Source: Edaphobacter dinghuensis
GTDB lineage: Bacteria; Acidobacteriota; Terriglobia; Terriglobales; Acidobacteriaceae
Reading direction: 5' to 3'
Assembly (NCBI RefSeq): GCF_014640335.1
Contig: NZ_BMGT01000001.1
Coordinates: forward strand, 620,001-684,000
Length of the DNA stretch: 64,000 nt
Positions 7,820 to 17,725 of the stretch are shown here, piece by piece. Within the stretch, counting starts at the first letter, position 1; the number at the start of each line of letters is the position of its first letter. The notes beneath the pieces are model-generated. The model saw only the letters and a program-made list of their open reading frames with translations. It had not been told where the DNA came from and did not search any database. Both the position numbers and the translations under genes were made by a program.

Positions 7820-10800
7820 GTGCAGCCACTGATTCGTCTCTTCATCCGCTATCGCGCCATCATTCTGATCCTGTTCTTCGTCATGCTCGCCCTTGGCGGC
7901 TTCCTGGTGACACGCCTCGATATTGAAGCGTATCCCGACCCCTCACCACCGCTGGTCGAGATCATCACGCAGAACCCGTCGTGGTCTGCCGAAGAGATGG
8001 AGCAGCAGGTCACCGTGCCGGTTGAAACCACCATCAACGGCACGCCGCACTTGAGCCAGGTGCGCTCCATCAGCATCTTCGGCCTCTCCGACGTGAAGCT
8101 CTACTTCGACTTCGATAGCGACAGCTTCCGCGACCGGCAGGAAGTGCTGAACCGCTTGCAGACGCTGACGCTGCCGAATAACCTGCAGCCACAGCTCTCG
8201 CCGTGGTCGCCCATCGGCGAGATCTACCGCTATCAACTTGTGGGCCGCGGCTACACGCTCAACGAAATTAAAGCCACGCAGGACTGGCTGGTTCGCCGCG
8301 AGCTGAAGGAGGTTCCCGGCGTCATCGACATCACCACCTTCGGCGGAACGACGCGACAATATCAGATCGAGGCCGATCCCAATAAGCTGTTGAGCTACGG
8401 CGTCACGCTGCCGCAGGTCATCAATGCGGTGCAGTCGTCGAACGCGAACGCGGGCGGCAACTACTTGCAGCTCGGCAATCAAAACGTCAACGTGCGCTCC
8501 GTTGGACAGGTACACACGATTGCCGATATCGGTGCAATCGTCGTCGCAGAGAAGAACGGTACGCCGGTTACGGTCAACGATATCGGCAAGGTGAGCGAGG
8601 GCTTCCAGCCGCGGCTGGGACAGGTCGGACGCGACAAGCAGAACGACATCGTGCTCGGCATTGTGCTGTTGCAGAAAGATGAGAAGTCGCTGCCGACGCT
8701 GAAGGCACTGAAGGAAAAGATTGCGAGCCTCAACTCTGGCAGCCTTCTGCCGCCGGGCATGCACATCAGCACTATCTACGACCGCACCACACTCATCAAC
8801 CAGACGACGCATACCGTTCGCGAGATCATCATCACCGGCCTCATTTTGGTGACGCTGGTGTTGCTGTCGATGCTGGGCGATCTGCGCATCACGTTCATTG
8901 CGGCGGTCACGATTCCGTTCGCTGTGCTGTTCGCCTTCGGCATGATGGTGCTTGCGGGACGCTCCGCGAATTTGATCTCGATTGGTGCCATCGACTTCGG
9001 CATTCTTGTCGATGCATCGATCATCGTGCTCGAAAGCATCTATCGAAAGCTGTCACGGCGCATCGAAGGTGAAGAGACGGGCGAGCTGATCGTCGAAGGC
9101 GTCACCGACGCGGCGCGGCCTGTGCTGTTTTCGACCGGCATCATCGTCGTGGCGTTCATTCCACTGTTCACCATGCAGGGCGTAGCCGGGCAGATCTTCT
9201 CGCCCATGTCGGTGACTTACGGATTCGCCTTGCTCGGCGCGCTGTTGTTCGCGCTCGTCTTCGCGCCGGTGCTCGGCTACCTGACTGCGCCGACGGTACA
9301 GAAGGTTGGCGACGGCTACACGTGGCTGAGCCGTTCGCTGCGCCACATCTATGAAAAAGCGCTGCACCACACGCTGCGCTTTCCCAAGACGATCTGGGTG
9401 GGCGCGGCGGCGATGCTGCTGGCCGGTGTACTCTGCTTCATCTTTGTCGGCGGCGAGTTTATGCCTCCGCTTGAAGAAGGCAACCTGTGGATTCGCGCCA
9501 CGCTGCCGCAGGACATCTCCTTCGATACGGCGGCGAAGATGGCCGACCAGATTCGCGCCGTCATCGCCGAGTCGCCCGAGGTGACGCAGACCGTCTCGCA
9601 GATGGGCCGCCCTGACGACGGCACTGATGTCAGCACCTTCAACAACATTGAAGTTTCAGTCTCGTTGAAGCCCGCCGATAAGTGGCGGCCCGGGCTGACC
9701 AAGCCTGAGCTGATCAACGAGATGAACAACCGCCTCTCGCGCTTTCCCGGCATCGAGCTGAACTTCTCACAGAACATTCAGGACAACGTGGAAGAGGCCA
9801 TGTCGGGCGTGAAGGGCGAGAACTCGCTGAAGCTCTTCGGCGACGACTTCGACACGCTGACCAGCCTTGCCGACAAGATCGAGACGGTGATGAAGTCCGT
9901 ACCCGGCGTCGCTGACGTCGGCGTCTTCAAGGTGGGCGGGCAGCCGTCGCTCATCATTCAGACCGACCGCGCCAAGGCCGCTCGCTATGGTGTGTTGTCG
10001 GCTGATATCAACGCGGCGGTGCAGGCGGCCATCGGCGGCGCGCCGATCACGCAGGTCATTCAGGGTGATCGCCGCTTCGACCTGACGGTACGCTACCCTG
10101 AGGCCGACCGCAGCAGTCCTGATGCGATTCGCGCCATCCTCATCCCCACCGCCGACGGCGGCAGCATACCGCTCGGGCAGGTGGCCGATGTGAGCATTCG
10201 CGAAGGCAGCTTCATGATCTATCGCGAGGGAGGACGCCGCTACATTCCGATTAAATTCAGCGTGCGCGGACGCGATCTCTCGACCACCATCAGCGATCTG
10301 CAAGGCAGGCTCAAGCAGCAGGTGAAGCTGCCGACCGGATACGACTACACGTGGGCAGGCGAGTTCGATTCGCTGAAGAAAGAGCAGCGACGGCTTGCTG
10401 TGATAATCCCGATCTCGCTGGCGATCATCGTGGTGCTGCTCTACATTCAGTTCAATACCTGGAAGGACGCGTTCATTATTATCGCCACGCTTCCATTTGC
10501 AGCTGTTGGCGGAGCGGCGTCGCTGTTCGTGACGCATACGCCGTTCAGCATCTCGGCAGCGGTCGGCTTCACGTCGCTGATCGGCGTGGCCACGCTGGGC
10601 GCGGTCGTCTTTATGTCAGGCGTGCGCCGCGCACAGCGCGAGAGCATCACCGAAGATGGACGCACCGACAAGGGGCTCGAAGAGGGCTGCATCGACGAGA
10701 TGCGTCCGGTGGTGATGGCGTGCCTCGCGGCTGGACTTGGCCTGTTGCCCGCGTCGCTGTCGAACGGCATCGGAGCGCAGGCGCAACAGCCGCTGGCCCG

Positions 10801-10900
10801 CGTTGTGGTGGGTGGCATGATCACGACGATCATTGCCATCCTCTTTATTCTTCCGCTGCTGCTGCGTCAGAAGCCGAAGCGCAGGGAGGACGAAGCGTAA
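7820..10900 (+). CDS. Heavy-metal efflux RND pump (CzcA/CusA family)
   Basis: 1,026 residues, GTG start two bases after the adaptor stop. It has the two-fold RND layout: N-terminal helix, periplasmic porter loop, six helices, then the second half. In TM4 the sequence DFGILVDASIIVLE carries acidic residues at D392, D398 and E405 with the same 6/7 spacing as the essential D-D-E triad of CzcA, though the usual DG is replaced by DA. This places it with proton-driven divalent or monovalent metal exporters rather than multidrug pumps. The metal is not predictable: no Met-triad typical of CusA could be assigned by eye. Last gene of the operon, convergent with the next gene with abutting stops. Confidence 0.9.
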   Translation: MQPLIRLFIRYRAIILILFFVMLALGGFLVTRLDIEAYPDPSPPLVEIITQNPSWSAEEMEQQVTVPVETTINGTPHLSQVRSISIFGLSDVKLYFDFDSDSFRDRQEVLNRLQTLTLPNNLQPQLSPWSPIGEIYRYQLVGRGYTLNEIKATQDWLVRRELKEVPGVIDITTFGGTTRQYQIEADPNKLLSYGVTLPQVINAVQSSNANAGGNYLQLGNQNVNVRSVGQVHTIADIGAIVVAEKNGTPVTVNDIGKVSEGFQPRLGQVGRDKQNDIVLGIVLLQKDEKSLPTLKALKEKIASLNSGSLLPPGMHISTIYDRTTLINQTTHTVREIIITGLILVTLVLLSMLGDLRITFIAAVTIPFAVLFAFGMMVLAGRSANLISIGAIDFGILVDASIIVLESIYRKLSRRIEGEETGELIVEGVTDAARPVLFSTGIIVVAFIPLFTMQGVAGQIFSPMSVTYGFALLGALLFALVFAPVLGYLTAPTVQKVGDGYTWLSRSLRHIYEKALHHTLRFPKTIWVGAAAMLLAGVLCFIFVGGEFMPPLEEGNLWIRATLPQDISFDTAAKMADQIRAVIAESPEVTQTVSQMGRPDDGTDVSTFNNIEVSVSLKPADKWRPGLTKPELINEMNNRLSRFPGIELNFSQNIQDNVEEAMSGVKGENSLKLFGDDFDTLTSLADKIETVMKSVPGVADVGVFKVGGQPSLIIQTDRAKAARYGVLSADINAAVQAAIGGAPITQVIQGDRRFDLTVRYPEADRSSPDAIRAILIPTADGGSIPLGQVADVSIREGSFMIYREGGRRYIPIKFSVRGRDLSTTISDLQGRLKQQVKLPTGYDYTWAGEFDSLKKEQRRLAVIIPISLAIIVVLLYIQFNTWKDAFIIIATLPFAAVGGAASLFVTHTPFSISAAVGFTSLIGVATLGAVVFMSGVRRAQRESITEDGRTDKGLEEGCIDEMRPVVMACLAAGLGLLPASLSNGIGAQAQQPLARVVVGGMITTIIAILFILPLLLRQKPKRREDEA

Positions 10901-11701
10901 TTATTGCGAGCCGGAGTCGCCCGGCGGCAGGATGCGAGAGGTGACTTCGAGCTTGTGGTAGTTGCTGTAACGAGCGTTGAAGGCCCACTCCGTTTCTCTG
11001 TCATCGTAGGTTGCGACGGCGGTCGAGGCGATGGTGGCAGGCATCCAGAAGGTGCGCCCATCGAGAAGCACCGGAGCATAGTCAATCTGGATGCGCCAGA
11101 CGCCGATCGTCAGCGGAACAATGACGTGGTGGGGCACGACAAGCTCCATCCGCTGAACCTGCATGGTGGCCGGGTCGATAAAGACCCGGCCATTTCCCTG
11201 TTCGATGAGCAGACAGTTGTCATGCTTTCCCGGCAACGTGGCGAATTGAATGACGTATGGCTTGCCCGGCTTCGCCGGTTCGAGCGCGTAGCGCATGCAC
11301 GATTGCTGGTCGAGACTGACTAGGTCGAGGCCGCCCGAGAAGACACCGCTGAGTGTTGTCGGACCCTGGATCTGCTTTTCTTCGACTGTCCCATTCCCTG
11401 CCTTGGTCTCGCGCGACTCATCGAGCGTCGTGATTCCGTTGGGATGCGTGACACGCTTCAGCCGAAAGATCGAATCGTTGACCGAGACCTGACTCTTGTG
11501 GCCATAGGTCAATGAGGAGACGACATGCTCGCTGCAGAAGAAGTCGGGGACCTGGGCATCGTAATGATGAAGATTGGCATCGAGCTGTTGCAGCACTTCG
11601 TCGAGCGTGGGCGATGAAGCCGATTGCGCGAGCGCCGCAGCAGGTAGAGCGAAGACACCGAGCAGTGTAAGGGCGGCGATCCTCTCGACTCCGGACTTCA
11701 T
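10901..11701 (-). CDS. Exported hypothetical protein
   Basis: 266 residues from ATG 11701, preceded by an excellent ribosome-binding site (AAGGGAGGGAAG); a longer in-frame extension without such a site is rejected. The signal peptide ends near ALAQS. The mature protein begins with a helical segment (TLDEVLQQLDANLHHYDAQVPDFFCSEHV) and then alternates strand-like stretches, compatible with a lipid-binding or sorting-type beta fold. No catalytic motif is evident and I do not recognise the family. It follows the GH130-like gene by 13 bases and is probably the last gene of the GH31/GH130 operon. Confidence 0.6.
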   Translation of the reverse strand: MKSGVERIAALTLLGVFALPAAALAQSASSPTLDEVLQQLDANLHHYDAQVPDFFCSEHVVSSLTYGHKSQVSVNDSIFRLKRVTHPNGITTLDESRETKAGNGTVEEKQIQGPTTLSGVFSGGLDLVSLDQQSCMRYALEPAKPGKPYVIQFATLPGKHDNCLLIEQGNGRVFIDPATMQVQRMELVVPHHVIVPLTIGVWRIQIDYAPVLLDGRTFWMPATIASTAVATYDDRETEWAFNARYSNYHKLEVTSRILPPGDSGSQ

Positions 11702-11714
11702 TCTTCCCTCCCTT

Positions 11715-12842
11715 TTACGGCGCAGGGTTTTCCGCAACGGCGACTCCGACGAATGAGTCGGCGCAGCCATAGTAGAGCATCCACCTACCCTTGAAGTAGA
11801 CGAGCCCTTCGGCGAAGGTCGTTCCCGTGGGATACTGCCCGCTGCGTTCGAACGGCAGCTCGGGCCGAAAGACGGGCGCGTCGGTGCGCTTGAGCAACTT
11901 CGCTGGATCGTCCGCAGAGAAGAGCGCTTCACCAACCGAGTACGCACCGGGATCGATTCCTGCTGCGCCATGCGCTGCACCATTTTTGCCGTTGTACAAG
12001 AGCACGATGCCGTTCTTCGTCACGACCGCCGGAGGGCCGACCTCGGGAAAGCCGCTGTCGAAGAGCCCATCGCGACGCTTGAGCAGCACAATGGGATCGC
12101 CGTTCGCGTCTTCTAGCGCGGTCCAGTGGATGAGGTCGGGCGATGTCGCCAGATGAATCTCTACCTCGCCCCAGTACATCCAGAACTTGTTGTTGATGCG
12201 TGCGGCGATGAGGCGTCCGTTCACAAGCTGCGTGACAATACCTGAGGACTTGTAGCTGTGAAACGCTGCGCGATCGCTCGGCGGAAACACAGGCCCGTAC
12301 TTCGTCCAGTGAACGAGGTCCTTCGAGGTTGCGACGCCGATGCTGGTGGACTTGCGGTTCCACTGCGTGTAGGTCAGCACATAGCTGCCGTCGGGAGCCT
12401 CGACCACGCGGGGATCTTCGACGCCGCCCGGCCATTCGCGGTCTTTCTGCGCATCGTCGGCGGGATAGAAGACGGGCGCGCCGCTGCGCGTGAAGTGAAC
12501 GCCGTCGCCGCTTGTGGCCAGCCCCAGTCGCGAGGTGTGCATGCCGATGACCTTGGGGCCGCTATCGTCTTCGGCGCGATAGAGCACGTAGATCTTTCCG
12601 TTGCGCACGATGGCCGCAGGGTTGAAGGTGTTCGACGCCTCCCAGTGCACAGGCTGCTGCCGCAGCGGATCGAAGAAGACCGACTGCGCATTCGGCATGA
12701 TGACCGGCGTGGTGACGGGGCGATGAAACGGGCCGATGGTCCAACTCTGCTGGCCGAACGCGAGAGTGGAACCCAACACGACGAGTAGCGCTGCGGCTTT
12801 TGCGATCTGTCTGGCTGCGGAGAGTTTTATTTGCGGCGGCAT
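11715..12842 (-). CDS. Exported GH130/GH43-like beta-propeller glycosidase or glycoside phosphorylase
   Basis: 375 residues from ATG 12842 (an in-frame TTG at 12860 would add six residues). A signal peptide ends near LAFGQ. The mature part shows five-bladed propeller features of GH130-type enzymes: NTFNPA (71-76), YRAEDD (88-93), GGVEDPR (139-145) and a terminal YYGCADSFVGVA. GH130 includes beta-mannoside phosphorylases and some exported beta-mannosidases; specificity cannot be called. It sits 33 bases after a GH31 gene in the same direction, so the two likely act on one oligosaccharide in the periplasm. Confidence 0.75.
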   Translation of the reverse strand: MPPQIKLSAARQIAKAAALLVVLGSTLAFGQQSWTIGPFHRPVTTPVIMPNAQSVFFDPLRQQPVHWEASNTFNPAAIVRNGKIYVLYRAEDDSGPKVIGMHTSRLGLATSGDGVHFTRSGAPVFYPADDAQKDREWPGGVEDPRVVEAPDGSYVLTYTQWNRKSTSIGVATSKDLVHWTKYGPVFPPSDRAAFHSYKSSGIVTQLVNGRLIAARINNKFWMYWGEVEIHLATSPDLIHWTALEDANGDPIVLLKRRDGLFDSGFPEVGPPAVVTKNGIVLLYNGKNGAAHGAAGIDPGAYSVGEALFSADDPAKLLKRTDAPVFRPELPFERSGQYPTGTTFAEGLVYFKGRWMLYYGCADSFVGVAVAENPAP

Positions 12843-12875
12843 CGGATCAATATAGTGCAATCGCTGTGGATTGAA

Positions 12876-15416
12876 CTATTCCAGCGTAAGGTCCATTGCC
12901 GCCGCTACATGTGGCGCGGCAACAGTCGCCGTCCACGCGTTGCCCTCTTGCCGCAATGGGGTCTTCGCGGTCGGCGTGGTCAGTTCTTTTGCTGAAGGGG
13001 TCCAGCCCATGGCCTCGATGCGAAGCTCGCTCCACCACGGAACGAAGCTGCCTTGTGATGCTGCGATATGTACGACGAGATGATGATCGGCGGTGACCTC
13101 GCAGGTGAAGTGCTGACGGAAGAACTGGCCGGAGCGGTAGTCGAAGGTCTTGCCATCGTCGAGGTAGATGTCGCCGTGGCAGTCGTCGCCTGCATAGACG
13201 CGCAGCGTGAGCGGGCCGATGGGCTTCTCCGATGTGCTCTGCGTCAGTGGAGCGATGGGCAGGATCGTTCCTTCGCGCACGTACACCGGCAGCTCGGCGA
13301 GCTTCGGCGTAATCAGCAGCGGTTTGTTGGGCTGTGCGGCGTCGCGCTGCTCCAGATCGCGTGTGACCGTCTGTGTGCGGCGGCCGAGTTGCTGGCCGGT
13401 CCAGTAGTCGTACCAGATTCCCGGTGGCAGGTTGACCTCGTAGTCGCCAACCTCGGAGGGCGAGGGGGCAGGCGCGATCAGGAGGTCGGGGCCAAGCAGA
13501 AACTCGTTGCCTGCGTCGAGGTCGATGGGGTGGCCGTCAGAGGTGGCGTGCGGGAACTCTAAAAAGAGCGGACGGTCGATGGGCAGTCCGGTGCGCGACA
13601 TCTCTTCGGCGACGGTGTAGAGATAGGGCATCAGGCGATAACGCTCGTCGATAAAGCGGCGCCGAATATCTTCGTGCATCTGCCCATCGACCCAGGGCTC
13701 GTGCGGACGCGTGCCTTTGGCAGCGTGGTCGCGGTCGATGGGCTGGAAGGCTGCGAGCTGAAGCCAGCGCGTGAGCAGGTCAGGCGAAGGCGATCCCGCG
13801 AAGCCGCCGACGTCAGCGCCCGACATCGCGAAGCCGCTGAGGCCGAGATTGAGAATCTGCGACACAGTCATGCGCAGATGGTTCCACGTGGAACTATTGT
13901 CGCCCGTCCACGTCGCCGCGTAGCGCTGGCCACCGGCGTAGCTTGCGCGCGTCAGCACAAAGGGGCGCTGGTTGGGCCGCAGCGCGAGCAGGCCGTCGTG
14001 CGTGGCGCGGGAGTTCTCCATGCCGTAGACATTGTGGATCTCGAGATGAATTGCTGTACGTGGTTTGAAGCCGGGCTCGTCGATGCGATGCTGCACGTCG
14101 TCGGGCATCGTCTTCGAAGGATAGGTGAAGACGGCCGGCTCGTTCATGTCGTTCCAGAAGCCAGAGACGCCGTCGTCGACGAAGCCCTTGTAGAGCGTGC
14201 CCCACCACTGCCGCGTAATCTTTTGCGTGAAGTCGGGGAAGACCGACGGCCCCGGCCACACGATACCGGTGTAGACGCTGCCGTCGGGGTTCTTCACAAA
14301 GTGGTCGCCAGCCATGCCGGAGTCATAGGGAGCGTAGCCCGCGTTGGGCAGCTTCGCGATGTGCAGGTCGGTGATGGCGACGACGTGGAAGTTCTTCTCC
14401 GCCAGTTCGTGGATCATCTGTGCAAAGTGTGGAAAGCGTTGCTTGTCCACGGTGAAGGGACGGTTGTGGTCCTGGTAGTCGATGTCGAGATAGATGGCGT
14501 CGGCGGGGATGCGGTTTTTGCGCAGGCGGTCGGCGATCTCCATCACCTGCGACTGTGGATAGTAGCTGTAGCGCGACTGCTGGAAGCCGAGCGTCCACAT
14601 GGGCGGCAGCGGCGTGGGACCGGTGAGCCAGGCGTAGGTCTCGACCACGTGCTTCGGGTCGGGACCGTACATCAGGTAGTAGTCGAGCGGGCCGTTGGGC
14701 GCTCCGAAGGAATATTGGTCGGGCACCTCTTTGCCGAAGTCGAAGAAGGTGCGCCAGGTGTTGTCGAAGAGGACGCCGAGGGCGCGGCCTTCGCGGTCGT
14801 CGATGAAGTAGGGGATGCTCTTGTAGATAGGATCGGTCGACTCCTGCCAGCCGAAGGAGTCGGTGTTCCACATGACAAACGCCTCGCCGGCGCGGTCGAG
14901 CGGGCCGGGCTTGTCGCCAAGGCCGAAGAAGTGCGAGTCCCCGTACTTCTGCTTGTAGACGTGGAAGGCGGTGCCGTGCCACTCGGCGGGGCGGCTGTCG
15001 CTCTGGAGAATCTTTCCGGCGAGGTCGCTGACGGTGATGCGGAGGTCGGGGCTGATGCGGACGCGAAGCTCGTGGGTCTGGAATCCGTCGCTCTCGGGCG
15101 TCACCGCGACCGAGGCGGTTCGCGCAGCCGGGAGAACAGCCCACGAGGCGTCTTCGGGGAGCGGCGCATCGTGATTTTCACTACCGTGGCTCTCGCGGAC
15201 GCGGAGCACGTCGTCGCGCAGGGCGGTGATCTGCAAGGTGGTGCCGCCGCCGGTGACGCTGACGCCGTTGGCGAGAGGCTCTACCTGAAGACCGGTCTGT
15301 GCAAAGACGCACGGCGCGGAGGCAGCTAAGACGATCACGGCGAGCGCCGACAGAAGGCGCAAAGGAGCGAGACTCATGCGAAGAGTCCGGTGAAGAGTCT
15401 GGGAACGTAGGCTCAT
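12876..15416 (-). CDS. Exported glycoside hydrolase family 31 (alpha-glucosidase/alpha-xylosidase type)
   Basis: 846 residues from ATG 15416; a second ATG at 15377 directly precedes the hydrophobic signal core, and either is possible since neither has a clear ribosome-binding site. A signal peptide ends near CVFA. The GH31 nucleophile lies in WNDMNEP (D423), the acid/base in WTGDN (D506), and the conserved GADVGGF motif includes D535. An N-terminal beta-sandwich precedes the TIM barrel and C-terminal beta domains follow. Family members cleave terminal alpha-glucose or alpha-xylose from the non-reducing end. First gene of a probable three-gene operon running toward lower coordinates; the transcriptional regulator immediately upstream may control it. 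Confidence 0.9.
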   Translation of the reverse strand: MSLRSQTLHRTLRMSLAPLRLLSALAVIVLAASAPCVFAQTGLQVEPLANGVSVTGGGTTLQITALRDDVLRVRESHGSENHDAPLPEDASWAVLPAARTASVAVTPESDGFQTHELRVRISPDLRITVSDLAGKILQSDSRPAEWHGTAFHVYKQKYGDSHFFGLGDKPGPLDRAGEAFVMWNTDSFGWQESTDPIYKSIPYFIDDREGRALGVLFDNTWRTFFDFGKEVPDQYSFGAPNGPLDYYLMYGPDPKHVVETYAWLTGPTPLPPMWTLGFQQSRYSYYPQSQVMEIADRLRKNRIPADAIYLDIDYQDHNRPFTVDKQRFPHFAQMIHELAEKNFHVVAITDLHIAKLPNAGYAPYDSGMAGDHFVKNPDGSVYTGIVWPGPSVFPDFTQKITRQWWGTLYKGFVDDGVSGFWNDMNEPAVFTYPSKTMPDDVQHRIDEPGFKPRTAIHLEIHNVYGMENSRATHDGLLALRPNQRPFVLTRASYAGGQRYAATWTGDNSSTWNHLRMTVSQILNLGLSGFAMSGADVGGFAGSPSPDLLTRWLQLAAFQPIDRDHAAKGTRPHEPWVDGQMHEDIRRRFIDERYRLMPYLYTVAEEMSRTGLPIDRPLFLEFPHATSDGHPIDLDAGNEFLLGPDLLIAPAPSPSEVGDYEVNLPPGIWYDYWTGQQLGRRTQTVTRDLEQRDAAQPNKPLLITPKLAELPVYVREGTILPIAPLTQSTSEKPIGPLTLRVYAGDDCHGDIYLDDGKTFDYRSGQFFRQHFTCEVTADHHLVVHIAASQGSFVPWWSELRIEAMGWTPSAKELTTPTAKTPLRQEGNAWTATVAAPHVAAAMDLTLE

Positions 15417-15556
15417 GGGAGACAGAGAATCGTATCGGCTACCTTCGCCGCAATGCAAAGGCGGTACTCTCTCCATCATTTCTCGATCAACACGCAAGCG
15501 CTTGCGAATCAGCATGATATAGCCGCTGTTGAATCGCTCTGGACGGCCGCGCTGCG

Positions 15557-17725
15557 CTATTTTGCGTCCAGATCGAGCGAGTACAGGTTGCCTGTGGACG
15601 ACCGCGCGCGCACCAGCGGGACGTTATCCGGGGTGATGCCGCAGAAGAAATAGTCTGCCGCCTCGCCGCTGTGAAAGCTGGCCAGGTTGGCGACCTCGTC
15701 GAGCTTGCCGCTGGGCACCGCAACTCTATAGATGGGCTGGGTGGGCGCCATGAAGGCATGGATATAGATAGCGTCGCTGGTGGCGCTCCACACCGGATCG
15801 GCGGCGCTGGTCTCCGTGAGCAGCCGCCAGGTCTTCGCGGCGACGTCATAGAGCATCAGCTTGCGCTGATCGAACGAGATGGCGGCGATGGAGCGGCCAT
15901 CGGGCGACCAGCGCGGGCTGAACAGACCCTCCGACCCCGGCAACGTGGTGACGGCATGGGTGCGAAGGTCGAGAAGCTGGATGGCTCGGGGACCGCTCTC
16001 TTTGCCCATCAGGTCGGGCACGCGGCCAAAGACCAGCGAGTTGCCGTCGGGCGACCAGCCGGGATCGGCGGCGTTGCGGTCCTCTTTAAGCAGAAGCTGC
16101 GGGCTGCCGCCGTCGGCAGGCACGGAGTAGAGGTGCCACGCCTTACCAGGCTCGCGCGCCATCATCGCAAGCTGTTTGCCGTCGGGCGACCAGTGCGCGA
16201 GAAAGACCTGCATGGCGTCGGGAGTAAGCTGCAACTCCTCGGTGCCGTCGGTGCGAGCGCGCCACAGCCGACCCTGCGCGTCCGTCCATGCGACCCACTG
16301 GTGGTCGCGCGAGAAGTCCACGCGATTGGCCAGCGAGAGGAAGTTGCTCTCGGGCACAAACTCCTTGCGGTCGGCGGCATAGCGCAGCAGCTCCGACTGC
16401 GCATCGAGGCCAAGGAAGAAGATGCGATGCCCGTTGCGCGCTGCCAACGGAGCCTCGTAGCGCAGCGGGCCATTCGTGATCTTTACCGGATCTGAGGTGG
16501 ATTTTCCGTTCAGCCGCCACAGGTCGTCGCTGCCATCGTGCGCCGACTGGAAGACAAAGTATTTGCCGTCCGCCGTCCACGTCCCGCAGCAGTCGGAGGC
16601 AGGACTGCTCCACTTGGCTAGTACCGGACGCGCGGTGTGGCCTCCGGCGGCCAACTCCCACAGCGACGTGGTGTGATCGAGCGGGTCGATGATGGTGAAG
16701 CGCAGCAGCTTGTGGTCGGGCGACCAACGCAGCCAGAAGGCGCGGCCCGGCACTGTGGCCAGCACGGTCGAGACCTCATCTTTAAGGTGCGTCACAAAGA
16801 GCTGGTTGCCCGCCGCATAGAGAATGCCGTCGCCGTCGGGCATCCAGGTCGCATCGTGCGCCAGAATGTTCGCCACTCGCAGCGCGCTGCCACCATCGAC
16901 GGGAACGACCCACAGCGGCTGCTCCGATTCGGGGGAGAGATGGTTGCGCAGCAGCAGCTTCGAGCCATCGGGCGAGAGATCGCCCATCGAGGGCGCGGGA
17001 ATATCGCTGGGGATCGAGAGCGGAAGCACATCGCCGTTGGCGATCGAGACCTGCGAGAGCACAGCGCGGCCATTCTGGATAACCGAAGAAAAGATGTGAA
17101 CGCCGTCGGTGGCGGTGGCGGGCAGGCTCTCCATCGAGGGAGCACCGGGAGCGATGCGGCCATTGTGCGTAATCTGCGTGATCCGCGCCGGAGTGACGGA
17201 GCCACGCGAGCTTCCTATATAGATACCGATGCCTGCCGCGGCGGCCAGCGCGGCGACTCCGCCAACGAGATACAGCAAGGGCCACACACGCGACCGATTA
17301 ATGGACAGAGGAGCCGCTGCCGACACCGCGTTCTGCTCCGTTGACGGAACCAGCACGGCGGGGCTTGCGAGCGCGGTGACTGCCACCGGATAACTGACCG
17401 GTGCGATGAACCGATAGCCGCGCCGCGCCAGCGTCTCAATGAAGCGGGGATTTTCGGCGGAGTCGCCGAGCGCCTCGCGGATCTTATTAATAGCTGTGCC
17501 GAGCGAGTGCTCGAAGTCGACGATGGTGTCTTTGCCCCAGAGACGCAGTTGCAGGTCTTCGCGAGTGACGACCTCGCCCGGATGTTCCAGCAGCGCCGAG
17601 AGCACTTTGAAGGGCTGGCTCTGGATCTTGATCCGCTTGCCTGCCTTCCACAGTTCGCCGGTCTGCAGATCGGCCTCGAAGAGCCCAAAGGTCACTCTGG
17701 ACGGACTCTCGATTGACGAAACCAT
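15557..17725 (-). CDS. Membrane-anchored winged-helix regulator with TolB/WD40-like beta-propeller
   Basis: 722 residues from ATG 17725, with AGAGG 11 bases upstream; a GTG at 17758 is the alternative. Residues about 12-105 form an OmpR/CadC-type winged helix (LFEADLQTGELWKAGKRIKI, LRLWGKDTIVDFEHSLGTAINKIREALGD, FIETLARRGYRF). A single membrane helix follows (VWPLLYLVGGVAALAAAAGI), then a long repeated series of WSPDGK-like blades of a TolB-type propeller outside the membrane. This is the common Acidobacteriota arrangement for one-component sensing across the membrane. Its position between the GH31 operon and receptor 1 suggests it controls one or both; no ligand is known. Confidence 0.85.
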   Translation of the reverse strand: MVSSIESPSRVTFGLFEADLQTGELWKAGKRIKIQSQPFKVLSALLEHPGEVVTREDLQLRLWGKDTIVDFEHSLGTAINKIREALGDSAENPRFIETLARRGYRFIAPVSYPVAVTALASPAVLVPSTEQNAVSAAAPLSINRSRVWPLLYLVGGVAALAAAAGIGIYIGSSRGSVTPARITQITHNGRIAPGAPSMESLPATATDGVHIFSSVIQNGRAVLSQVSIANGDVLPLSIPSDIPAPSMGDLSPDGSKLLLRNHLSPESEQPLWVVPVDGGSALRVANILAHDATWMPDGDGILYAAGNQLFVTHLKDEVSTVLATVPGRAFWLRWSPDHKLLRFTIIDPLDHTTSLWELAAGGHTARPVLAKWSSPASDCCGTWTADGKYFVFQSAHDGSDDLWRLNGKSTSDPVKITNGPLRYEAPLAARNGHRIFFLGLDAQSELLRYAADRKEFVPESNFLSLANRVDFSRDHQWVAWTDAQGRLWRARTDGTEELQLTPDAMQVFLAHWSPDGKQLAMMAREPGKAWHLYSVPADGGSPQLLLKEDRNAADPGWSPDGNSLVFGRVPDLMGKESGPRAIQLLDLRTHAVTTLPGSEGLFSPRWSPDGRSIAAISFDQRKLMLYDVAAKTWRLLTETSAADPVWSATSDAIYIHAFMAPTQPIYRVAVPSGKLDEVANLASFHSGEAADYFFCGITPDNVPLVRARSSTGNLYSLDLDAK

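Noticed and set aside
13674..15329. 551-codon open frame on the + strand opposite the GH31 gene
   Set aside because: Composition dominated by V, G, A, R, E and D without a recognisable fold; the opposite strand carries clear GH31 catalytic motifs.
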